Source: Moorella glycerini (lineage in GTDB: Bacteria > Bacillota > DSM-521 > Neomoorellales > Neomoorellaceae). Taken from it: a stretch of 64,000 nt of DNA. The notes beneath the pieces were generated by a model that did no database searches, was not told where the DNA came from, and saw nothing but the letters and a program-made list of their open reading frames with translations. This document shows positions 26,629-36,395 of this stretch, one piece after another. The stretch's first letter is position 1, and every line of letters begins with the position of its first letter. Position numbers and translations under genes: made by a program. The DNA is taken from NCBI RefSeq assembly GCF_009735625.1, contig NZ_CP046244.1:682001-746000 (forward strand), read 5' to 3'.

Positions 26629-26910
26629 CTATTTTAGCTTTTTCCCGCCCAAGTCTAAAGAATAAATAAAGACCAGAATCTCAGCTACTATCTGGTACAG
26701 TTCGACCGGAATCTCAGACCCGATATCTAACCCTGCTAACATCTCCGTCAGATGGGTGTCCCGGTGGATAGGGACGCCAGCTTCCCTGGCCGTGGTAATG
26801 ATTTTATCGGCTATAGCCCCCCTACCGGAAGCCACTACCCGGGGTGCTTTATCTTGCTCGCTGTTATATCGCAGGGCTACCGCCTTTCTTACCCCTTCCT
26901 GCTCCTTCAT
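26629..26910 (-). CDS. FlhB-like C-terminal-domain protein
   Basis: 93 residues resembling only the cytoplasmic C-terminal domain of FlhB/YscU: VALRYNSEQDKAPRVVASGRGAIADKIITTAREAGVPIHRDTHLTEML. The NPTH autocleavage motif of full FlhB is absent. Such solitary proteins occur beside FliK-like proteins in Firmicutes (YlqH with YlqG). ATG start, 39 bases after the FliK-like gene. The role is unknown, possibly linked to the flagellar export switch. Confidence 0.85.
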   Translation of the reverse strand: MKEQEGVRKAVALRYNSEQDKAPRVVASGRGAIADKIITTAREAGVPIHRDTHLTEMLAGLDIGSEIPVELYQIVAEILVFIYSLDLGGKKLK

Positions 26911-26949
26911 GGCTGCGCTTTTCCTTTACCCCCGTTCCGGTGAAACAGG

Positions 26950-28311
26950 TTAAACCCTCTTATCCAGAAAGCCGATCTGGGAGCTGGTTTCCCCGGAAGC
27001 CATTTCCCAGGGTATAAGACACCGGGGAACGATACCTGGCTGCCATTTATACCCATGCAAATGGTAGCCCAGGCGGGCAAAGGCACCCTGGAGAGCCGGC
27101 CAGGATTCATTTATCAACCGGCCCACCCATTCCTTCTCCACCCTTCCCTGGACCCTGACCTCCCTCTGCCAGATACTTATTTCCAGCAACAGGCAGCCCA
27201 AATTCTCCGTATCAACTAGGATAGAGATATTAAAATTCTGGCGATCAATGGGGCTGTTTCCCCTTCTCTCTTTTTTAATCACCAGCTGCCCCCAGGTAGT
27301 TACCTCATTGTTTTTCCACAGGGGCAGGGTAAAATAAAGGTGGCTCCGGAGTTCGTTCTCCTTACCGCACCATTGGAAAATCAGCTGCCCGGCCAGCTGC
27401 CTGGCAATCATTTTGCCAGTCTCGAGGAGTTTGCCGCTGGCATCCTGGCCTGTTTCCCGGCTACCATCCCGTATGGCCTGTAAAAGATAGTCCAATTTTT
27501 CTATTAGCCCATTCAAAGGTAGGGACCTGAAAGGGGCGACACCATCCCTGGCAGGTAACTGGGAGGATAACAGGTTGCGCAACTGCTCCGCTACCTTTAC
27601 CTCGCCTTCCTCCGGCTTAAGGACCAGGGAAGCCACCAGGGTCCTGAGTTCCTGGTAAAGAAGCCTGGCCTCCTCTCCCTTCTCCCCGGCTAAACCGTCA
27701 ATTAAATCTGCCAGGAGAGGGATAAAACGGGCCAGGCGCGTCATCCCTGCCTGCCCCGGGTCTTTCTCCCCCAGCATAAACTCCTGCAGGAGCTTGAGGG
27801 CGTCTGTCCGGGGCAAGACTCCCAGCTTTAGGGCCTGTAAAACCACTTCTATCCCTTCCTCGTCCTCACTGCCAAGGAGGGCCAGAGCCTGTTTTACCTG
27901 CCCCAATAATTCTTGTTGCAACGGGAGCCTGTGGCTGATAAATTTTTGCACCAGGGAACGGTGCAGGGGTGTGTCTTTAAGCCCCAACCGGGCAAGAATT
28001 TCCCCGGGGATGTCATTTGTCGTTAACCCGTCCCGGGAAAGGAGTTTGACCATGTAAAGGCTTCCCTGGCGCTCCTGGACCTGCAGGCTGACCAAATCAC
28101 CGGGGGATAAGAAAAAGGGAGTACGAGCCAGGATCTCTCGACCTTCGAGCTCCAGGATAAAATAGCCCGTTCCCCGCTGGCCGAGCACTTTGCCCTGGAG
28201 TACCTGCCCCACCTCCCAGGCCAGCCCCCGGCTACCTTTTACGGCTCCTGCCATCCTGGCAGCTACAGCTTTACCGGCCTCGGTCCTCAGATCAGTTAAG
28301 ATCAGGTTCAT
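26950..28311 (-). CDS. FliK-like (hook-length-control-type) protein
   Basis: 453 residues. The N-terminal third is a small beta domain (GKVLGQRGTGYFILELEGREILARTPFFLSPGDLVSLQV), the middle is helical, and the C-terminal 120 residues carry the FliK C-terminal pattern (LRSHLYFTLPLWKNNEVTTWGQLVIKKE... FNISILVDTENLGCLLLEISIWQREVRVQG). Pairing with an FlhB-like protein matches YlqG-YlqH of Bacillus. No other flagellar genes are in the window. Confidence 0.75.
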   Translation of the reverse strand: MNLILTDLRTEAGKAVAARMAGAVKGSRGLAWEVGQVLQGKVLGQRGTGYFILELEGREILARTPFFLSPGDLVSLQVQERQGSLYMVKLLSRDGLTTNDIPGEILARLGLKDTPLHRSLVQKFISHRLPLQQELLGQVKQALALLGSEDEEGIEVVLQALKLGVLPRTDALKLLQEFMLGEKDPGQAGMTRLARFIPLLADLIDGLAGEKGEEARLLYQELRTLVASLVLKPEEGEVKVAEQLRNLLSSQLPARDGVAPFRSLPLNGLIEKLDYLLQAIRDGSRETGQDASGKLLETGKMIARQLAGQLIFQWCGKENELRSHLYFTLPLWKNNEVTTWGQLVIKKERRGNSPIDRQNFNISILVDTENLGCLLLEISIWQREVRVQGRVEKEWVGRLINESWPALQGAFARLGYHLHGYKWQPGIVPRCLIPWEMASGETSSQIGFLDKRV

Positions 28312-28429
28312 AGTAAAGCCCCCCAGGTAGTTGGTTGCGGACAGGTACTTAGTACTGGTTGGATAACTATAGACATTCTATCATATCGGAGGACGGGGCA
28401 TGATTTTAAATAAGATTCACGGTAATTAG

Positions 28430-28531
28430 AGTAGACCCTGGCATATCACCTTTAAGTCCAGACTATCCGTTTGTCTCCCCGTTTCCTCCGGGAGTGCCTC
28501 TACTCACTAGGCCATAGGTGACATGCCAGAG
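28430..28531 (-). other. Candidate structured leader RNA with alternative pairings
   Basis: CCTGGCATATCACCT (28437-28451) pairs with AGGTGACATGCCAG (28516-28529) in a 13-of-14 helix closing about 65 bases with an inner hairpin of CTCCCCG against CGGGAG. GAGTAGA (28430-28436) outside the helix can pair with TCTACTC (28499-28505) inside it, which could compete. It lies 120 bases before the FliK-like gene on that gene's strand. It does not match a riboswitch class I know. Confidence 0.4.
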
Positions 28532-28606
28532 ATCCTTTCATCGAACCGCCATCCGGCCGGTAATCCAAAGTTGGCAGCAGGTATTTTAAATTTCCTTCCC
28601 GTGAAG

Positions 28607-29386
28607 CTATAAAAACCGGTTCAGGGGTGGATCGGGGACAAGGGGACGAACACCCTGCAGGCGGGCTGCATAGGTGCGAATAGCATCGGCAGTAGCACGG
28701 GCGGGAAAAGCCCAGGTAGCATTACCAACGGGCCCGTAAAATATAAAGTCTGCTCCATGACTTATGAGATAGGAAAAAATGGCCCCTGCTGCCGCCGCCT
28801 CAAAGGCGGGAGTTGTCAGACCTCGGGCACGTTTCCAAGTGTAGAGGGCATTGGCCGGGGCACAGTCGACTGGAAAACCTGTTGCCGTCCTGATTTTCTC
28901 CATGGCTGCAGCCGTCCAGCCAATGCTGGCGATATCCAACACTCCCGGATCGACCAGGATATTCTCGATACCTGCAGTTCTGGCGGCTGGGAGGAGCTTA
29001 TCCTGAAAGAGTTTTAGTTTGGCCGCCGGGTTTAGGGCTGTATTGGAGAAGGCCATAATGACGGCATTCTTTATCCCCGCAGCGGCTATCGCTTCCAATT
29101 CGGCTTCGCTAAAGTTAATGTCGAGGGAATTATAAATTAAACGTGAGCACAGGGCGGAGCCAGCAAAATGACGCAGGGTTTCCATCCTTACCGTAGCCGA
29201 CATGGAATCGACCAATAGCGGTACCGTAGTTTCTGCAGCCAGGAACTCCAGGTAATTGATCATGGCGGCGGTGGTACTGGCGATGACATCCAGCATGACC
29301 GGCAACCCGGTCAGGGCCGACATTTCTTCTTGTCCGGCAAGTAAAACCCTGGCCTGATCGCGATTGAACTCTCCCTTTACTTCGTC
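28607..29386 (-). pseudogene. Truncated MtrH-family methyltransferase
   Basis: The frame gives an MtrH/dihydropteroate-synthase-like TIM barrel (GLPVMLDVIASTTAAMINYLEFLA... PLLVDSMSATVR... ILVDPGVLDIAS... APANALYTW). These proteins move methyl groups between corrinoid proteins and tetrahydropterins. Coding similarity extends upstream of the only ATG (29323) to about 29386 (DEVKGEFNRDQARVLLAGQEE), but the first 35-40 residues of the family, including the GGQPG-type opening, are missing and replaced by unrelated sequence with a stop. So the gene is probably a 5'-truncated relic. No corrinoid protein gene lies nearby. Confidence 0.75.
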
Positions 29387-29520
29387 GGTAGACCTTAACC
29401 CCGGGGGCCATGCTTGATATTCGTTTTTGCCGACTGACGTTCGTCAAGTACAGAAATGACGGGTTTATTTTTTTCGCTCACAAATCATCCGCCCCTTTCA
29501 ATGTTAAATAATACCTGCAA

Positions 29521-29964
29521 CTACCTTTTCTCCGATAATTTACTGCTGGTGATAAGCTCACCCCTCTTTCTTGTTATACTACCCCTGGAAGCAACTTCGG
29601 AAACCTTTAAATAAATTAGTATTTTCCAGCAGCCTTTTGGCGTGATCAATGCGGATTTCCATGAGATAATCCATAACACTGATGGCCAGCTCTTTACGAA
29701 ACAGGCGGCACAAGTAGTTAGGGCTAACATGTACGGCCACGGCGATATCAACTCCACCGGCACCTGTTCTAATAATGCGCCTCCAGGGGGAATTTCTTTC
29801 TTTTGCTGGCGATAGGCCAGAATCATCTCCCGCAGGGCATCCTTAAGCATCTCTCTACACTCTTCCAGGGTTTTCCCTTCAGTTATTACCTCAGGCCACT
29901 CGACCAGTTGCCCCAGGTAACCGGAACTGATCTTTGTTTAACGTGCCGTATAGTTGCTGAGCAT
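29521..29964 (-). pseudogene. Chimeric debris: HicB-like antitoxin fragment joined to AraC-type helix-turn-helix fragment
   Basis: From 29964 the frame reads MLSNYTAR then a TAA, then GYLGQLVEWPEVITEGKTLEECREMLKDALREMILAYRQ, a HicB-type antitoxin with a nonsense codon after residue 8. At about 29765 another frame takes over: DIAVAVHVSPNYLCRLFRKELAISVMDYLMEIRIDHAKRLLENTN, the C-terminal DNA-binding domain of an AraC regulator. A further shift leads to KVSEVASRG, the start of its second helix-turn-helix. Both pieces are broken. No HicA toxin gene is adjacent. Confidence 0.75.
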
Positions 29965-30034
29965 AAATAACCCCCCTTACCAAACCCTCATTATAAAGTA
30001 TAACTCACCGCTCCTGGCCTTAGCAATTTTTTAC

Positions 30035-31585
30035 CTACTCCCACTCTATGGTCGCCGGCGGCTTGGAGGTGATGTCGTAAACCACCCGGTTGACATAGCG
30101 CACCTCGTTGACGATCCGGGAAGAGATACGCTCCAGCAAATCGTAGGGCAGCCGCGCCCAGTCGGCTGTCATGGCATCGTCGCTGGTCACGGCCCGGACG
30201 ACGATGGGGTAAGCATAGGTGCGCTCGTCGCCCATAACACCCACGCTTTTCATGGAGGGCAACACGGCAAAGGACTGCCAGATTTCCCGGTAGAGCCCGG
30301 CCCGCCGGATCTCTTCGGTTACAATGGCATCCGCCTGGCGTAAAATGGCCAGCTTCTCCGGGGTGACTTCACCCAGGATGCGGATGGCCAGGCCCGGCCC
30401 GGGGAAGGGCTGGCGCCAGACAATCTCCTCAGGCAGGCCAAGTTCCTCCCCTACCCGGCGCACCTCGTCTTTGAATAAAAGCCGCAGCGGTTCGATAAGC
30501 TCCAGCTCCATGTCTTCCGGCAGTCCACCGACGTTATGGTGGCTTTTGATAACGGCCGCCGTCGCGGTGCCGCTTTCGATCACATCGGGGTACAGGGTGC
30601 CCTGGACCAGGAAATCCACTTTCCCCAGTTTCCTGGCCTCCTCTTCAAAGACGCGGATAAACTCGTGGCCGATAATCCTGCGCTTCTCTTCCGGGTCGGT
30701 CACCCCTGCCAGCTTGGCCAGGAAACGCTCGCTGGCGTCGACATAAACCAGGTTCACCTGCAGGGCCTGGCCAAAGGTCTTCTGCACCTGTTCCGCCTCG
30801 CCCAGGCGCAGGAGGCCATGATTGACAAAGACGCAGGTTAAACGGTCGCTCACGGCCCGGTGCACCAGGGCCGCCGCCACGGAAGAATCGACGCCGCCGC
30901 TCAGGGCGCAGAGGACGCGGCCGTCACCCACCCGCTCCCGGATAGCCGCTACCTGCTCTTCTATAAAGGAGCTGACCGACCAGTCACCGCGGCAGCCGCA
31001 CACCTGGAAGAGGAAGCGGCAGAGCATTTCCTGGCCCAGGGGCGTGTGCTTGACTTCCGGGTGAAACTGGACGCCATAAAGCCGGCGCCCCGGGTCGCTC
31101 ATGGCTGCCACCGGCGTATAAGCCGAACGGGCCGTTACCTTGAAACCCGTCGGCGGGGCGCTGATATAGTCGCCGTGGCTCATCCAGCACTGCATGGTTC
31201 GGGGTAACCCGGCAAAAAGGATGTCGTCAGTAGTTACTTCAAGCTCGGTTTTGCCGTATTCCCGCCCCCCGGCTGCCTCCACCCGGCCCCCCAGGTCGTG
31301 GGCCATGAGCTGCATGCCATAGCAAATGCCTAAAATGGGAATGCCGCTCTCATATAGGGCCCGGTCAATGCGGGGCGCCCCCGGGCTGTAAACGCTGGCC
31401 GGCCCGCCGGAAAAGACAATCCCTTTGGGCTGCCGGGCCAGGATTTCCTGTAGGGGTGTATTAAAGGGGATCATTTCCGAGTAAACCCCGGCCTCGCGGA
31501 TGCGCCGGGCAATCAACTGGTTGTACTGGCCGCCGAAGTCCAGCACCAGGACTATTTCCGCAGGTTGCTTGTTTTCTCGCATCAT
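30035..31585 (-). CDS. guaA: GMP synthase (glutamine-hydrolysing)
   Basis: 516 residues, complete. Class I glutamine amidotransferase domain: [16 protein letters not shown], nucleophile Cys in [17 protein letters not shown], and His-Glu in [10 protein letters not shown]. Then the PP-loop ATP pyrophosphatase, [15 protein letters not shown], and the dimerisation domain ending [18 protein letters not shown]. It converts XMP, ATP and glutamine to GMP. hpt lies just upstream on the same strand, a purine-nucleotide pair. Confidence 0.97.
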   Translation of the reverse strand: MMRENKQPAEIVLVLDFGGQYNQLIARRIREAGVYSEMIPFNTPLQEILARQPKGIVFSGGPASVYSPGAPRIDRALYESGIPILGICYGMQLMAHDLGGRVEAAGGREYGKTELEVTTDDILFAGLPRTMQCWMSHGDYISAPPTGFKVTARSAYTPVAAMSDPGRRLYGVQFHPEVKHTPLGQEMLCRFLFQVCGCRGDWSVSSFIEEQVAAIRERVGDGRVLCALSGGVDSSVAAALVHRAVSDRLTCVFVNHGLLRLGEAEQVQKTFGQALQVNLVYVDASERFLAKLAGVTDPEEKRRIIGHEFIRVFEEEARKLGKVDFLVQGTLYPDVIESGTATAAVIKSHHNVGGLPEDMELELIEPLRLLFKDEVRRVGEELGLPEEIVWRQPFPGPGLAIRILGEVTPEKLAILRQADAIVTEEIRRAGLYREIWQSFAVLPSMKSVGVMGDERTYAYPIVVRAVTSDDAMTADWARLPYDLLERISSRIVNEVRYVNRVVYDITSKPPATIEWE

Positions 31586-31701
31586 CTACCCAACCTCACT
31601 GAATTAACCTTTATTTTATTTTATGGTGAAGCTCCTTATGATTCAGGTCGCCCAACTATAGAGCTCTTGCCGTGCAAGCAGCAGGCCTGGCGACCCTCCT
31701 T

Positions 31702-32247
31702 TCATTTCTGCCGGGCGTAAACCTCCGGTTTTAAAACGCAGATGTCCGGCAAATGGCGGTATTTCTGGGCATAATCAAGGCCGTAACCAACAACAAAATA
31801 ATCCGGGATGGAAAAGCCGCTGTAATCGACATGGACATCCACCAGCCGCCGCTCGGGCTTGTCCAGAATAGTGCAGGAGCGCACACTTAAAGGTTTGCGG
31901 GCTTTTAAATTTTCCAGCAGGTATTTTAAGGTCAGGCCGGTATCAACAATATCCTCCACAATCAGGAGGTGCTTATCTTCCACCGGCACTTCCAGGTCCT
32001 TCAAGATGCGCACTGCTCCCGACGTGGTGGTCCCGGCGCCGTAACTGGAAACGGCCATAAAATCGAGCTGTAGGGGAATGGTAATCTCCCGCACCAGGTC
32101 GGCAAGGAAAATAATCGCCCCTTTGAGGATACCCACCACCAGCAGGTCCTTGCCGGCATAATCGCGGCTGATGGCCGCGCCCATTTCTTTAACCCGTTTT
32201 TTTATCTCAGCAGCGCTGACCAGGGCTTCAGCAATATCATCTTGCAA
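31702..32247 (-). CDS. hpt: Hypoxanthine phosphoribosyltransferase
   Basis: 181 residues. The PRPP-binding motif LLIVEDIVDTGLTLKYLL, the pyrophosphate loop VGILKGAIIFLADLVR and the purine-binding end (YFVVGYGLDYAQKYRHLPDI) are all present. It salvages hypoxanthine or guanine to IMP or GMP. It sits 116 bases upstream of guaA on the same strand. The ATG has GGGGGAGGAAT just before it. Confidence 0.95.
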   Translation of the reverse strand: MQDDIAEALVSAAEIKKRVKEMGAAISRDYAGKDLLVVGILKGAIIFLADLVREITIPLQLDFMAVSSYGAGTTTSGAVRILKDLEVPVEDKHLLIVEDIVDTGLTLKYLLENLKARKPLSVRSCTILDKPERRLVDVHVDYSGFSIPDYFVVGYGLDYAQKYRHLPDICVLKPEVYARQK

Positions 32248-32331
32248 ACATAATTCCTCCCCCGAAATAAAATACGATGTTTACAGCAGTTAAGTATGCT
32301 TTTCCTCCACCGGCCTCTATTAATATACCTC

Positions 32332-32374
32332 TTGACAGTTTGCCATAACCTTGTTATCTTCGCTGTATAACAGC
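32332..32374 (+). promoter_or_regulatory. Promoter with palindrome before the J-domain gene
   Basis: TTGACA (32332-32337), 17-base spacer, TATCTT (32355-32360), then the perfect palindrome GCTGTATAACAGC (32362-32374) at the expected start point. It could bind a repressor. Confidence 0.55.
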
Positions 32375-32423
32375 AAAATCCTTCTGGCTGGCCAAATTTG
32401 GCGGCCAAAGGAGTGATCCACCA

Positions 32424-32732
32424 ATGTCCCTTAGCATCAGTACATTAGAAAAAAGGGCGCGCCAGGTCCTGGGGGTTAGTCCTGAGGCCGGCGCCCGGGC
32501 AATAAAAAAGGCCTACCGCCGCCTGGCCCGGCAGTACCACCCCGATTGTAACCCGGATGATAAGCTCACTATTGAAAAATTTATGCTCGTCACCGAGGCT
32601 TACGAGTATCTTTTGCGTCATAAACTCCCCGGGCGCAACTCCCTGCTGGTAGCCGGCCTTACCCCGGAAAGCGAGGAACCGGGTGAACGGTACGCTCGCT
32701 GGTGGATGGAGCATTTCCGGGAGTTTTTCTAA
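32424..32732 (+). CDS. Small J-domain protein
   Basis: 102 residues. The whole J domain is present: [49 protein letters not shown], with the HPD triad that stimulates DnaK at about residue 38. No Gly/Phe region, zinc-finger or client-binding domains follow, so it is a stand-alone co-chaperone of unknown target. The last 30 residues are acidic and aromatic. Confidence 0.88.
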   Translation: MSLSISTLEKRARQVLGVSPEAGARAIKKAYRRLARQYHPDCNPDDKLTIEKFMLVTEAYEYLLRHKLPGRNSLLVAGLTPESEEPGERYARWWMEHFREFF

Positions 32733-32969
32733 AGGACTGAGAACTTGCCAGCGATGGCAAGACGGCACTTTCCGGCCTAAATTTTACCTTCTTTTTTAGA
32801 AAAAATAAATCCCGCAGCAGGGATGCAGGAAGTTCTTGCGACAGTAATTTTAGCGGGATCTTTTACACCAGGTATTCAAATATCCTGATAGCAATTTAAA
32901 ATTATGTTATTATATAACTTTTGTATGAAAAGCAACCAGGCATAATTTTTAAGTTGCCCGACTTTTTTA

Positions 32970-33013
32970 CTGATGCTTGACTATGGGCGGAAAAGCCTTT
33001 ATTCAAGCATCAG
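32970..33013. repeat. Inverted repeat at the end of the chemoreceptor gene
   Basis: CTGATGCTTGA (32970-32980) and TCAAGCATCAG (33003-33013), a perfect 11-base inverted repeat that spans the stop codon of the minus-strand chemoreceptor gene. On minus it is followed by an A run rather than a T run, so it is not a standard terminator. It may protect the 3' end of the long operon transcript. Confidence 0.6.
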
Positions 33014-34612
33014 GCCGCCACAGAGGGTCCCGGTAATTTCACCGTCCGGTTTCTTGATGGGTACAGCTATCGTTACAATTAATTTGCTGGTTATTGCTGA
33101 TATGTACACTTTGGAAACAAAAGGCTTGCCGGTAATGGCTTCCCTGAACCAGGTGCGGAAGGAAAAGTCTTTAACTTTGGAGATTGTGTTGGTATTAAAT
33201 ATAACCTGCCCTTCTCGATCAGCACTTATCAAAGCTTCAAAAACAGGGTGGCGGTTATAATACTCTAGTAGTGCCTCCTCATGCCGGCGGATATCCATGG
33301 TTACTATTCGTTTATCTGCAGCGACCATCTCCAAATAAGCCAGGGCCTCCCGGACCCGGCCGCGGGTATATTCATCCAGTTCACCTTCGCCACCGCTACT
33401 AGCAACAATTTGCTGTAACTGCCCGGCCATCTCCTGCAGCCTCCTACCGGTGCCGGCAAGCTCGTCCAGGGAAGCTGATTGTTCTTCCATGCCGGCGGCA
33501 CACTCTTCGGCCGCAGCCGCGGTATTCTGGGAAATCATGGCCACCTTACCGGCTAGAGCCTTGATTTTATTCTCCTGATCCTGCTGGGAAGTCGCCGCGG
33601 CAAGAATAGTATCCATTGCTTTTTCAGCCTCAATCATGGCCTGGCTGGTGGCAGCGAGGGATTCCCTGGCCGCCCGGCCGGTTGCCAGGTTTTGGGCGGC
33701 GGCACTGCTGGCGGCTTCAATCTGGGCGCTGATGGCCTCTATTTCCCGGGCGATAATTGTTATTACCCCGTTAATCTCCTCCGCCGCCCGGGCCGAACTC
33801 TCGGCCAGCTTCCGCACTTCTTCGGCCACCACAGCAAAACCACGCCCCTGTTCCCCGGCCCGGGCCGCTTCAATAGCTGCATTTAAAGCTAAAAGGTTTG
33901 TCTGGGCTGCAATATTACCCACAATCTCGATAATCGCCGTAATCTGCCGGGCATGCTGCTGCAGTTCCTTAATCCTGCCACTGGCCAGCTGATTGGTGCT
34001 GGCAGTATTCTCGATATGTTCAAGGAGGGTGTGTAAAACACTGCCCAGCGAATCCAGGCTCGTTCTGGTGTCCCGGAAAAGGTGGGCCGCTTCCCTGGCT
34101 GTGGCGATGGTTTTTTGCCCTTGTTCCACGCCTTCCTCTGAAACTTTAAGAACAATCCCCGCCGCCTGAGCCTGTTTATCGGCGCCGCTGGCCATACTCT
34201 CCACTGCCTTAGATATTTCACCGGCAGCCAGTTTAATGTTGTCAAGCCCCCCGGCCAGCTGGGTGGCGCAGAGGTTTAATTGTTCCCCGGCGGCATAAAA
34301 CCTGCCTAAAACCTGGCGGTATTGCCAGACCAGTTCTCTGACGGATGTCACCAGGGCCTGGATTTCCCGGCCTCCCCGTGGCGGTTCTTCCCAGGCAAGC
34401 TGCCCGCTGGAAATTTTCTTGATGCTTTCGTTCAGGGCAATAAGCGGCTTTTTAAACCAGCAGTGATAGGTATAATAAAGATAGCCAAAAAATAATAGAT
34501 TAAGACCAATAACCACAGGGAAATAGCCCCGGCTCAACGGGGCTTTGATAATAAAGATACTTAACCATAGGAAAATACTTGCCAGGGTCGTCACAAGTAT
34601 ACTTCTCTCCAT
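32999..34612 (-). CDS. Methyl-accepting chemotaxis protein with C-terminal Cache-like domain
   Basis: 537 residues. Two membrane helices lie at 1-48 with almost no loop between, so there is no periplasmic sensor. A HAMP-like stretch follows, then the coiled-coil signalling domain with the conserved tip ([41 protein letters not shown]). Residues about 405-537 resemble a single Cache module ([49 protein letters not shown] pattern), placed in the cytoplasm after the signalling domain. It begins one base after the dmdB stop, making it the last gene of the nicotinate operon. So it probably senses a pathway intermediate inside the cell. Confidence 0.88.
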   Translation of the reverse strand: MERSILVTTLASIFLWLSIFIIKAPLSRGYFPVVIGLNLLFFGYLYYTYHCWFKKPLIALNESIKKISSGQLAWEEPPRGGREIQALVTSVRELVWQYRQVLGRFYAAGEQLNLCATQLAGGLDNIKLAAGEISKAVESMASGADKQAQAAGIVLKVSEEGVEQGQKTIATAREAAHLFRDTRTSLDSLGSVLHTLLEHIENTASTNQLASGRIKELQQHARQITAIIEIVGNIAAQTNLLALNAAIEAARAGEQGRGFAVVAEEVRKLAESSARAAEEINGVITIIAREIEAISAQIEAASSAAAQNLATGRAARESLAATSQAMIEAEKAMDTILAAATSQQDQENKIKALAGKVAMISQNTAAAAEECAAGMEEQSASLDELAGTGRRLQEMAGQLQQIVASSGGEGELDEYTRGRVREALAYLEMVAADKRIVTMDIRRHEEALLEYYNRHPVFEALISADREGQVIFNTNTISKVKDFSFRTWFREAITGKPFVSKVYISAITSKLIVTIAVPIKKPDGEITGTLCGGLMLE

Positions 34613-34613
34613 C

Positions 34614-35114
34614 TCAAGAATCCCCTCCAGCCTTCCCGGCCACGTAGGGCATCAACCCCCCGGCGGCAATGAGTTCCTGCATAAAGGGCGGGAAGGGCGC
34701 CGCCTGGTAGGTTTCTCCTTTAGTCAGGTTGATTATTTCGCCCTTCTCGGCATCGATCTTTACTTCATCCCCCTCGGTTATCCCTGCCGCCGCGGCCGGG
34801 GACTCAAAGATGGGCAGGCCGATGTTGATGGCGTTGCGGTAGAAGATGCGGGCAAAGGAAGCGGCGATGACCGCCGCCACCCCGGCGGCCTTGATGGCTA
34901 CCGGCGCGTGCTCCCGGGAACTGCCGCAGCCGAAGTTTTTCCCGGCCACGATAACCTCCCCTTTTTGCACCCGCCCGGCAAAGGTGGGGTCGGCATCCTC
35001 CATGCAGTGGCGGGCGAGTTCTTCGGGGTCGGAGGTATTCAGGTAGCGGGCCGGGATAATGGCGTCGGTGTCGATATCGTTGCCGAAGGTGTGGCACTTG
35101 CCCTGGATAATCAT
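34614..35114 (-). CDS. dmdB: 2,3-dimethylmalate dehydratase small subunit
   Basis: 166 residues, LeuD/aconitase swivel-domain family: [56 protein letters not shown]. By sequence alone it could be the isopropylmalate isomerase small subunit. Its place among hgd, hmd, mgm, mii and dml makes it the small subunit of the enzyme that hydrates 2,3-dimethylmaleate to 2,3-dimethylmalate in nicotinate fermentation. It overlaps dmdA by four bases. Confidence 0.85.
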   Translation of the reverse strand: MIIQGKCHTFGNDIDTDAIIPARYLNTSDPEELARHCMEDADPTFAGRVQKGEVIVAGKNFGCGSSREHAPVAIKAAGVAAVIAASFARIFYRNAINIGLPIFESPAAAAGITEGDEVKIDAEKGEIINLTKGETYQAAPFPPFMQELIAAGGLMPYVAGKAGGDS

Positions 35115-36376
35115 TTTATTACCTCCTCGGGAGCGGCGATGCGCCCTTTAACGGCGCTGGCGGCGGCTACGGCCGGGCCGGCAAGATAAACTTCGCTTTC
35201 CGGATGGCCCATGCGGCCCACGAAGTTGCGGTTGGTGGTGGCCAGGGCCCGCTCGCCTTTAGCCAGGATCCCCATGTGCCCGCCCAGGCAGGGGCCGCAG
35301 GTGGGCGTGGAGACGGCGGCTCCGGCTTCTATAAAGGTGGCTATCAGCCCTTCTTCCAAAGCCTCGGCGTAGATCTTCTGGGTGCCGGGAATGATAATGA
35401 GCCTTACTTCCGGATGGACCTTTTGCCCTTTGAGGATCTGCGCCGCCACCCGCAGGTCCTCCAGGCGGCCGTTGGTGCAGCTGCCGATGACTACCTGGTC
35501 GATTTTGATCTCACCTATTTCTTTGACGCTCCTGGCGTTCTCGGGCAGGTGGGGCAGGGCCACCTGGGGTTCGATCTTCCCGGCGTCGATGTCTATCTCC
35601 CGGGCATACCTGGCGTCCGGGTCGCTCTGGTAGATGTGGTAGTCGCGTTTGAGGCGGCCCTGGATGTATTCTACGGTCTTTGCGTCTACCGCAAAGATGC
35701 CGTTCTTGCCGCCGGCTTCGATGGCCATGTTGGCCATGGTGAAGCGGCCGTCCATGGAGAGGTTGGTAATGGCTTCGCCGGTGAATTCCATGGCCATGTA
35801 GCGGGCGCCGTCGACGCCGATCCGGCCGATGGTGGAGAGGATGAGGTCTTTGCCTCCGACCCAGGGCTGCAGCCGGCCGTGGTAGCGGAAGAGGATGGTC
35901 TCGGGTACTTTAAACCACAGCTCGCCGGTGGCCATGGCGGCAGCGAGGTCCGTGGAGCCGACGCCGGTGGCGAAGGCCCCCAGGGCCCCGTAGGTGCAGG
36001 TGTGGGAGTCGGCGCCGATGACCAGGTCCCCGGGGCCAACCAGGCCCGCCTCCGGCAGCAGGCAGTGCTCGATGCCCATGCGGCCGATTTCAAAGTAGTT
36101 GGTGAGCCCCTGCTCCCGGGCGAAGTCGCGTAAAATTTTGGCCTGCTCGGCGGACTTGATGTCCTTGGCCGGGGTGAAGTGGTCGGGTACCAGGACGACC
36201 CTTTCCGGATCGAAGACCTTCTTTATCCCCAACTGCTTGAATTCTTTTATAGCCAGGGGGGCGGTGATGTCGTTCCCCAGGGCCAGGTCTACCTTGGCGT
36301 TGATGAGCTGGCCCGGCTCGACATGTTCGAGGCCGGCGTGAGCGGCCAGGATCTTCTCGGTGATGGTCATGCCCAT
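35111..36376 (-). CDS. dmdA: 2,3-dimethylmalate dehydratase large subunit
   Basis: 421 residues, LeuC/aconitase family. Cluster-binding cysteines at 300 ([11 protein letters not shown]), 360 and 363 ([13 protein letters not shown]) hold a [4Fe-4S] cluster. It is of the shorter ~420-residue archaeal-type LeuC/HacA branch, which includes DmdA of Eubacterium barkeri. ATG at 36376, with a second ATG two codons in. Function is assigned from the operon; a leucine-pathway role is the alternative. Confidence 0.87.
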   Translation of the reverse strand: MGMTITEKILAAHAGLEHVEPGQLINAKVDLALGNDITAPLAIKEFKQLGIKKVFDPERVVLVPDHFTPAKDIKSAEQAKILRDFAREQGLTNYFEIGRMGIEHCLLPEAGLVGPGDLVIGADSHTCTYGALGAFATGVGSTDLAAAMATGELWFKVPETILFRYHGRLQPWVGGKDLILSTIGRIGVDGARYMAMEFTGEAITNLSMDGRFTMANMAIEAGGKNGIFAVDAKTVEYIQGRLKRDYHIYQSDPDARYAREIDIDAGKIEPQVALPHLPENARSVKEIGEIKIDQVVIGSCTNGRLEDLRVAAQILKGQKVHPEVRLIIIPGTQKIYAEALEEGLIATFIEAGAAVSTPTCGPCLGGHMGILAKGERALATTNRNFVGRMGHPESEVYLAGPAVAAASAVKGRIAAPEEVIK

Positions 36377-36395
36377 ACAGTTATCCCTCTCTCAA

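Noticed and set aside
28430-28531. Cobalamin, SAM, c-di-GMP or SRP-type RNA.
   Set aside because: Conserved boxes of these classes could not be found on either strand, so only a generic structured element is claimed.
34614-36376. leuCD of leucine biosynthesis.
   Set aside because: Family fits, but no leuA or leuB nearby and tight placement between dml and a chemoreceptor in a nicotinate-type operon favours dmdAB.
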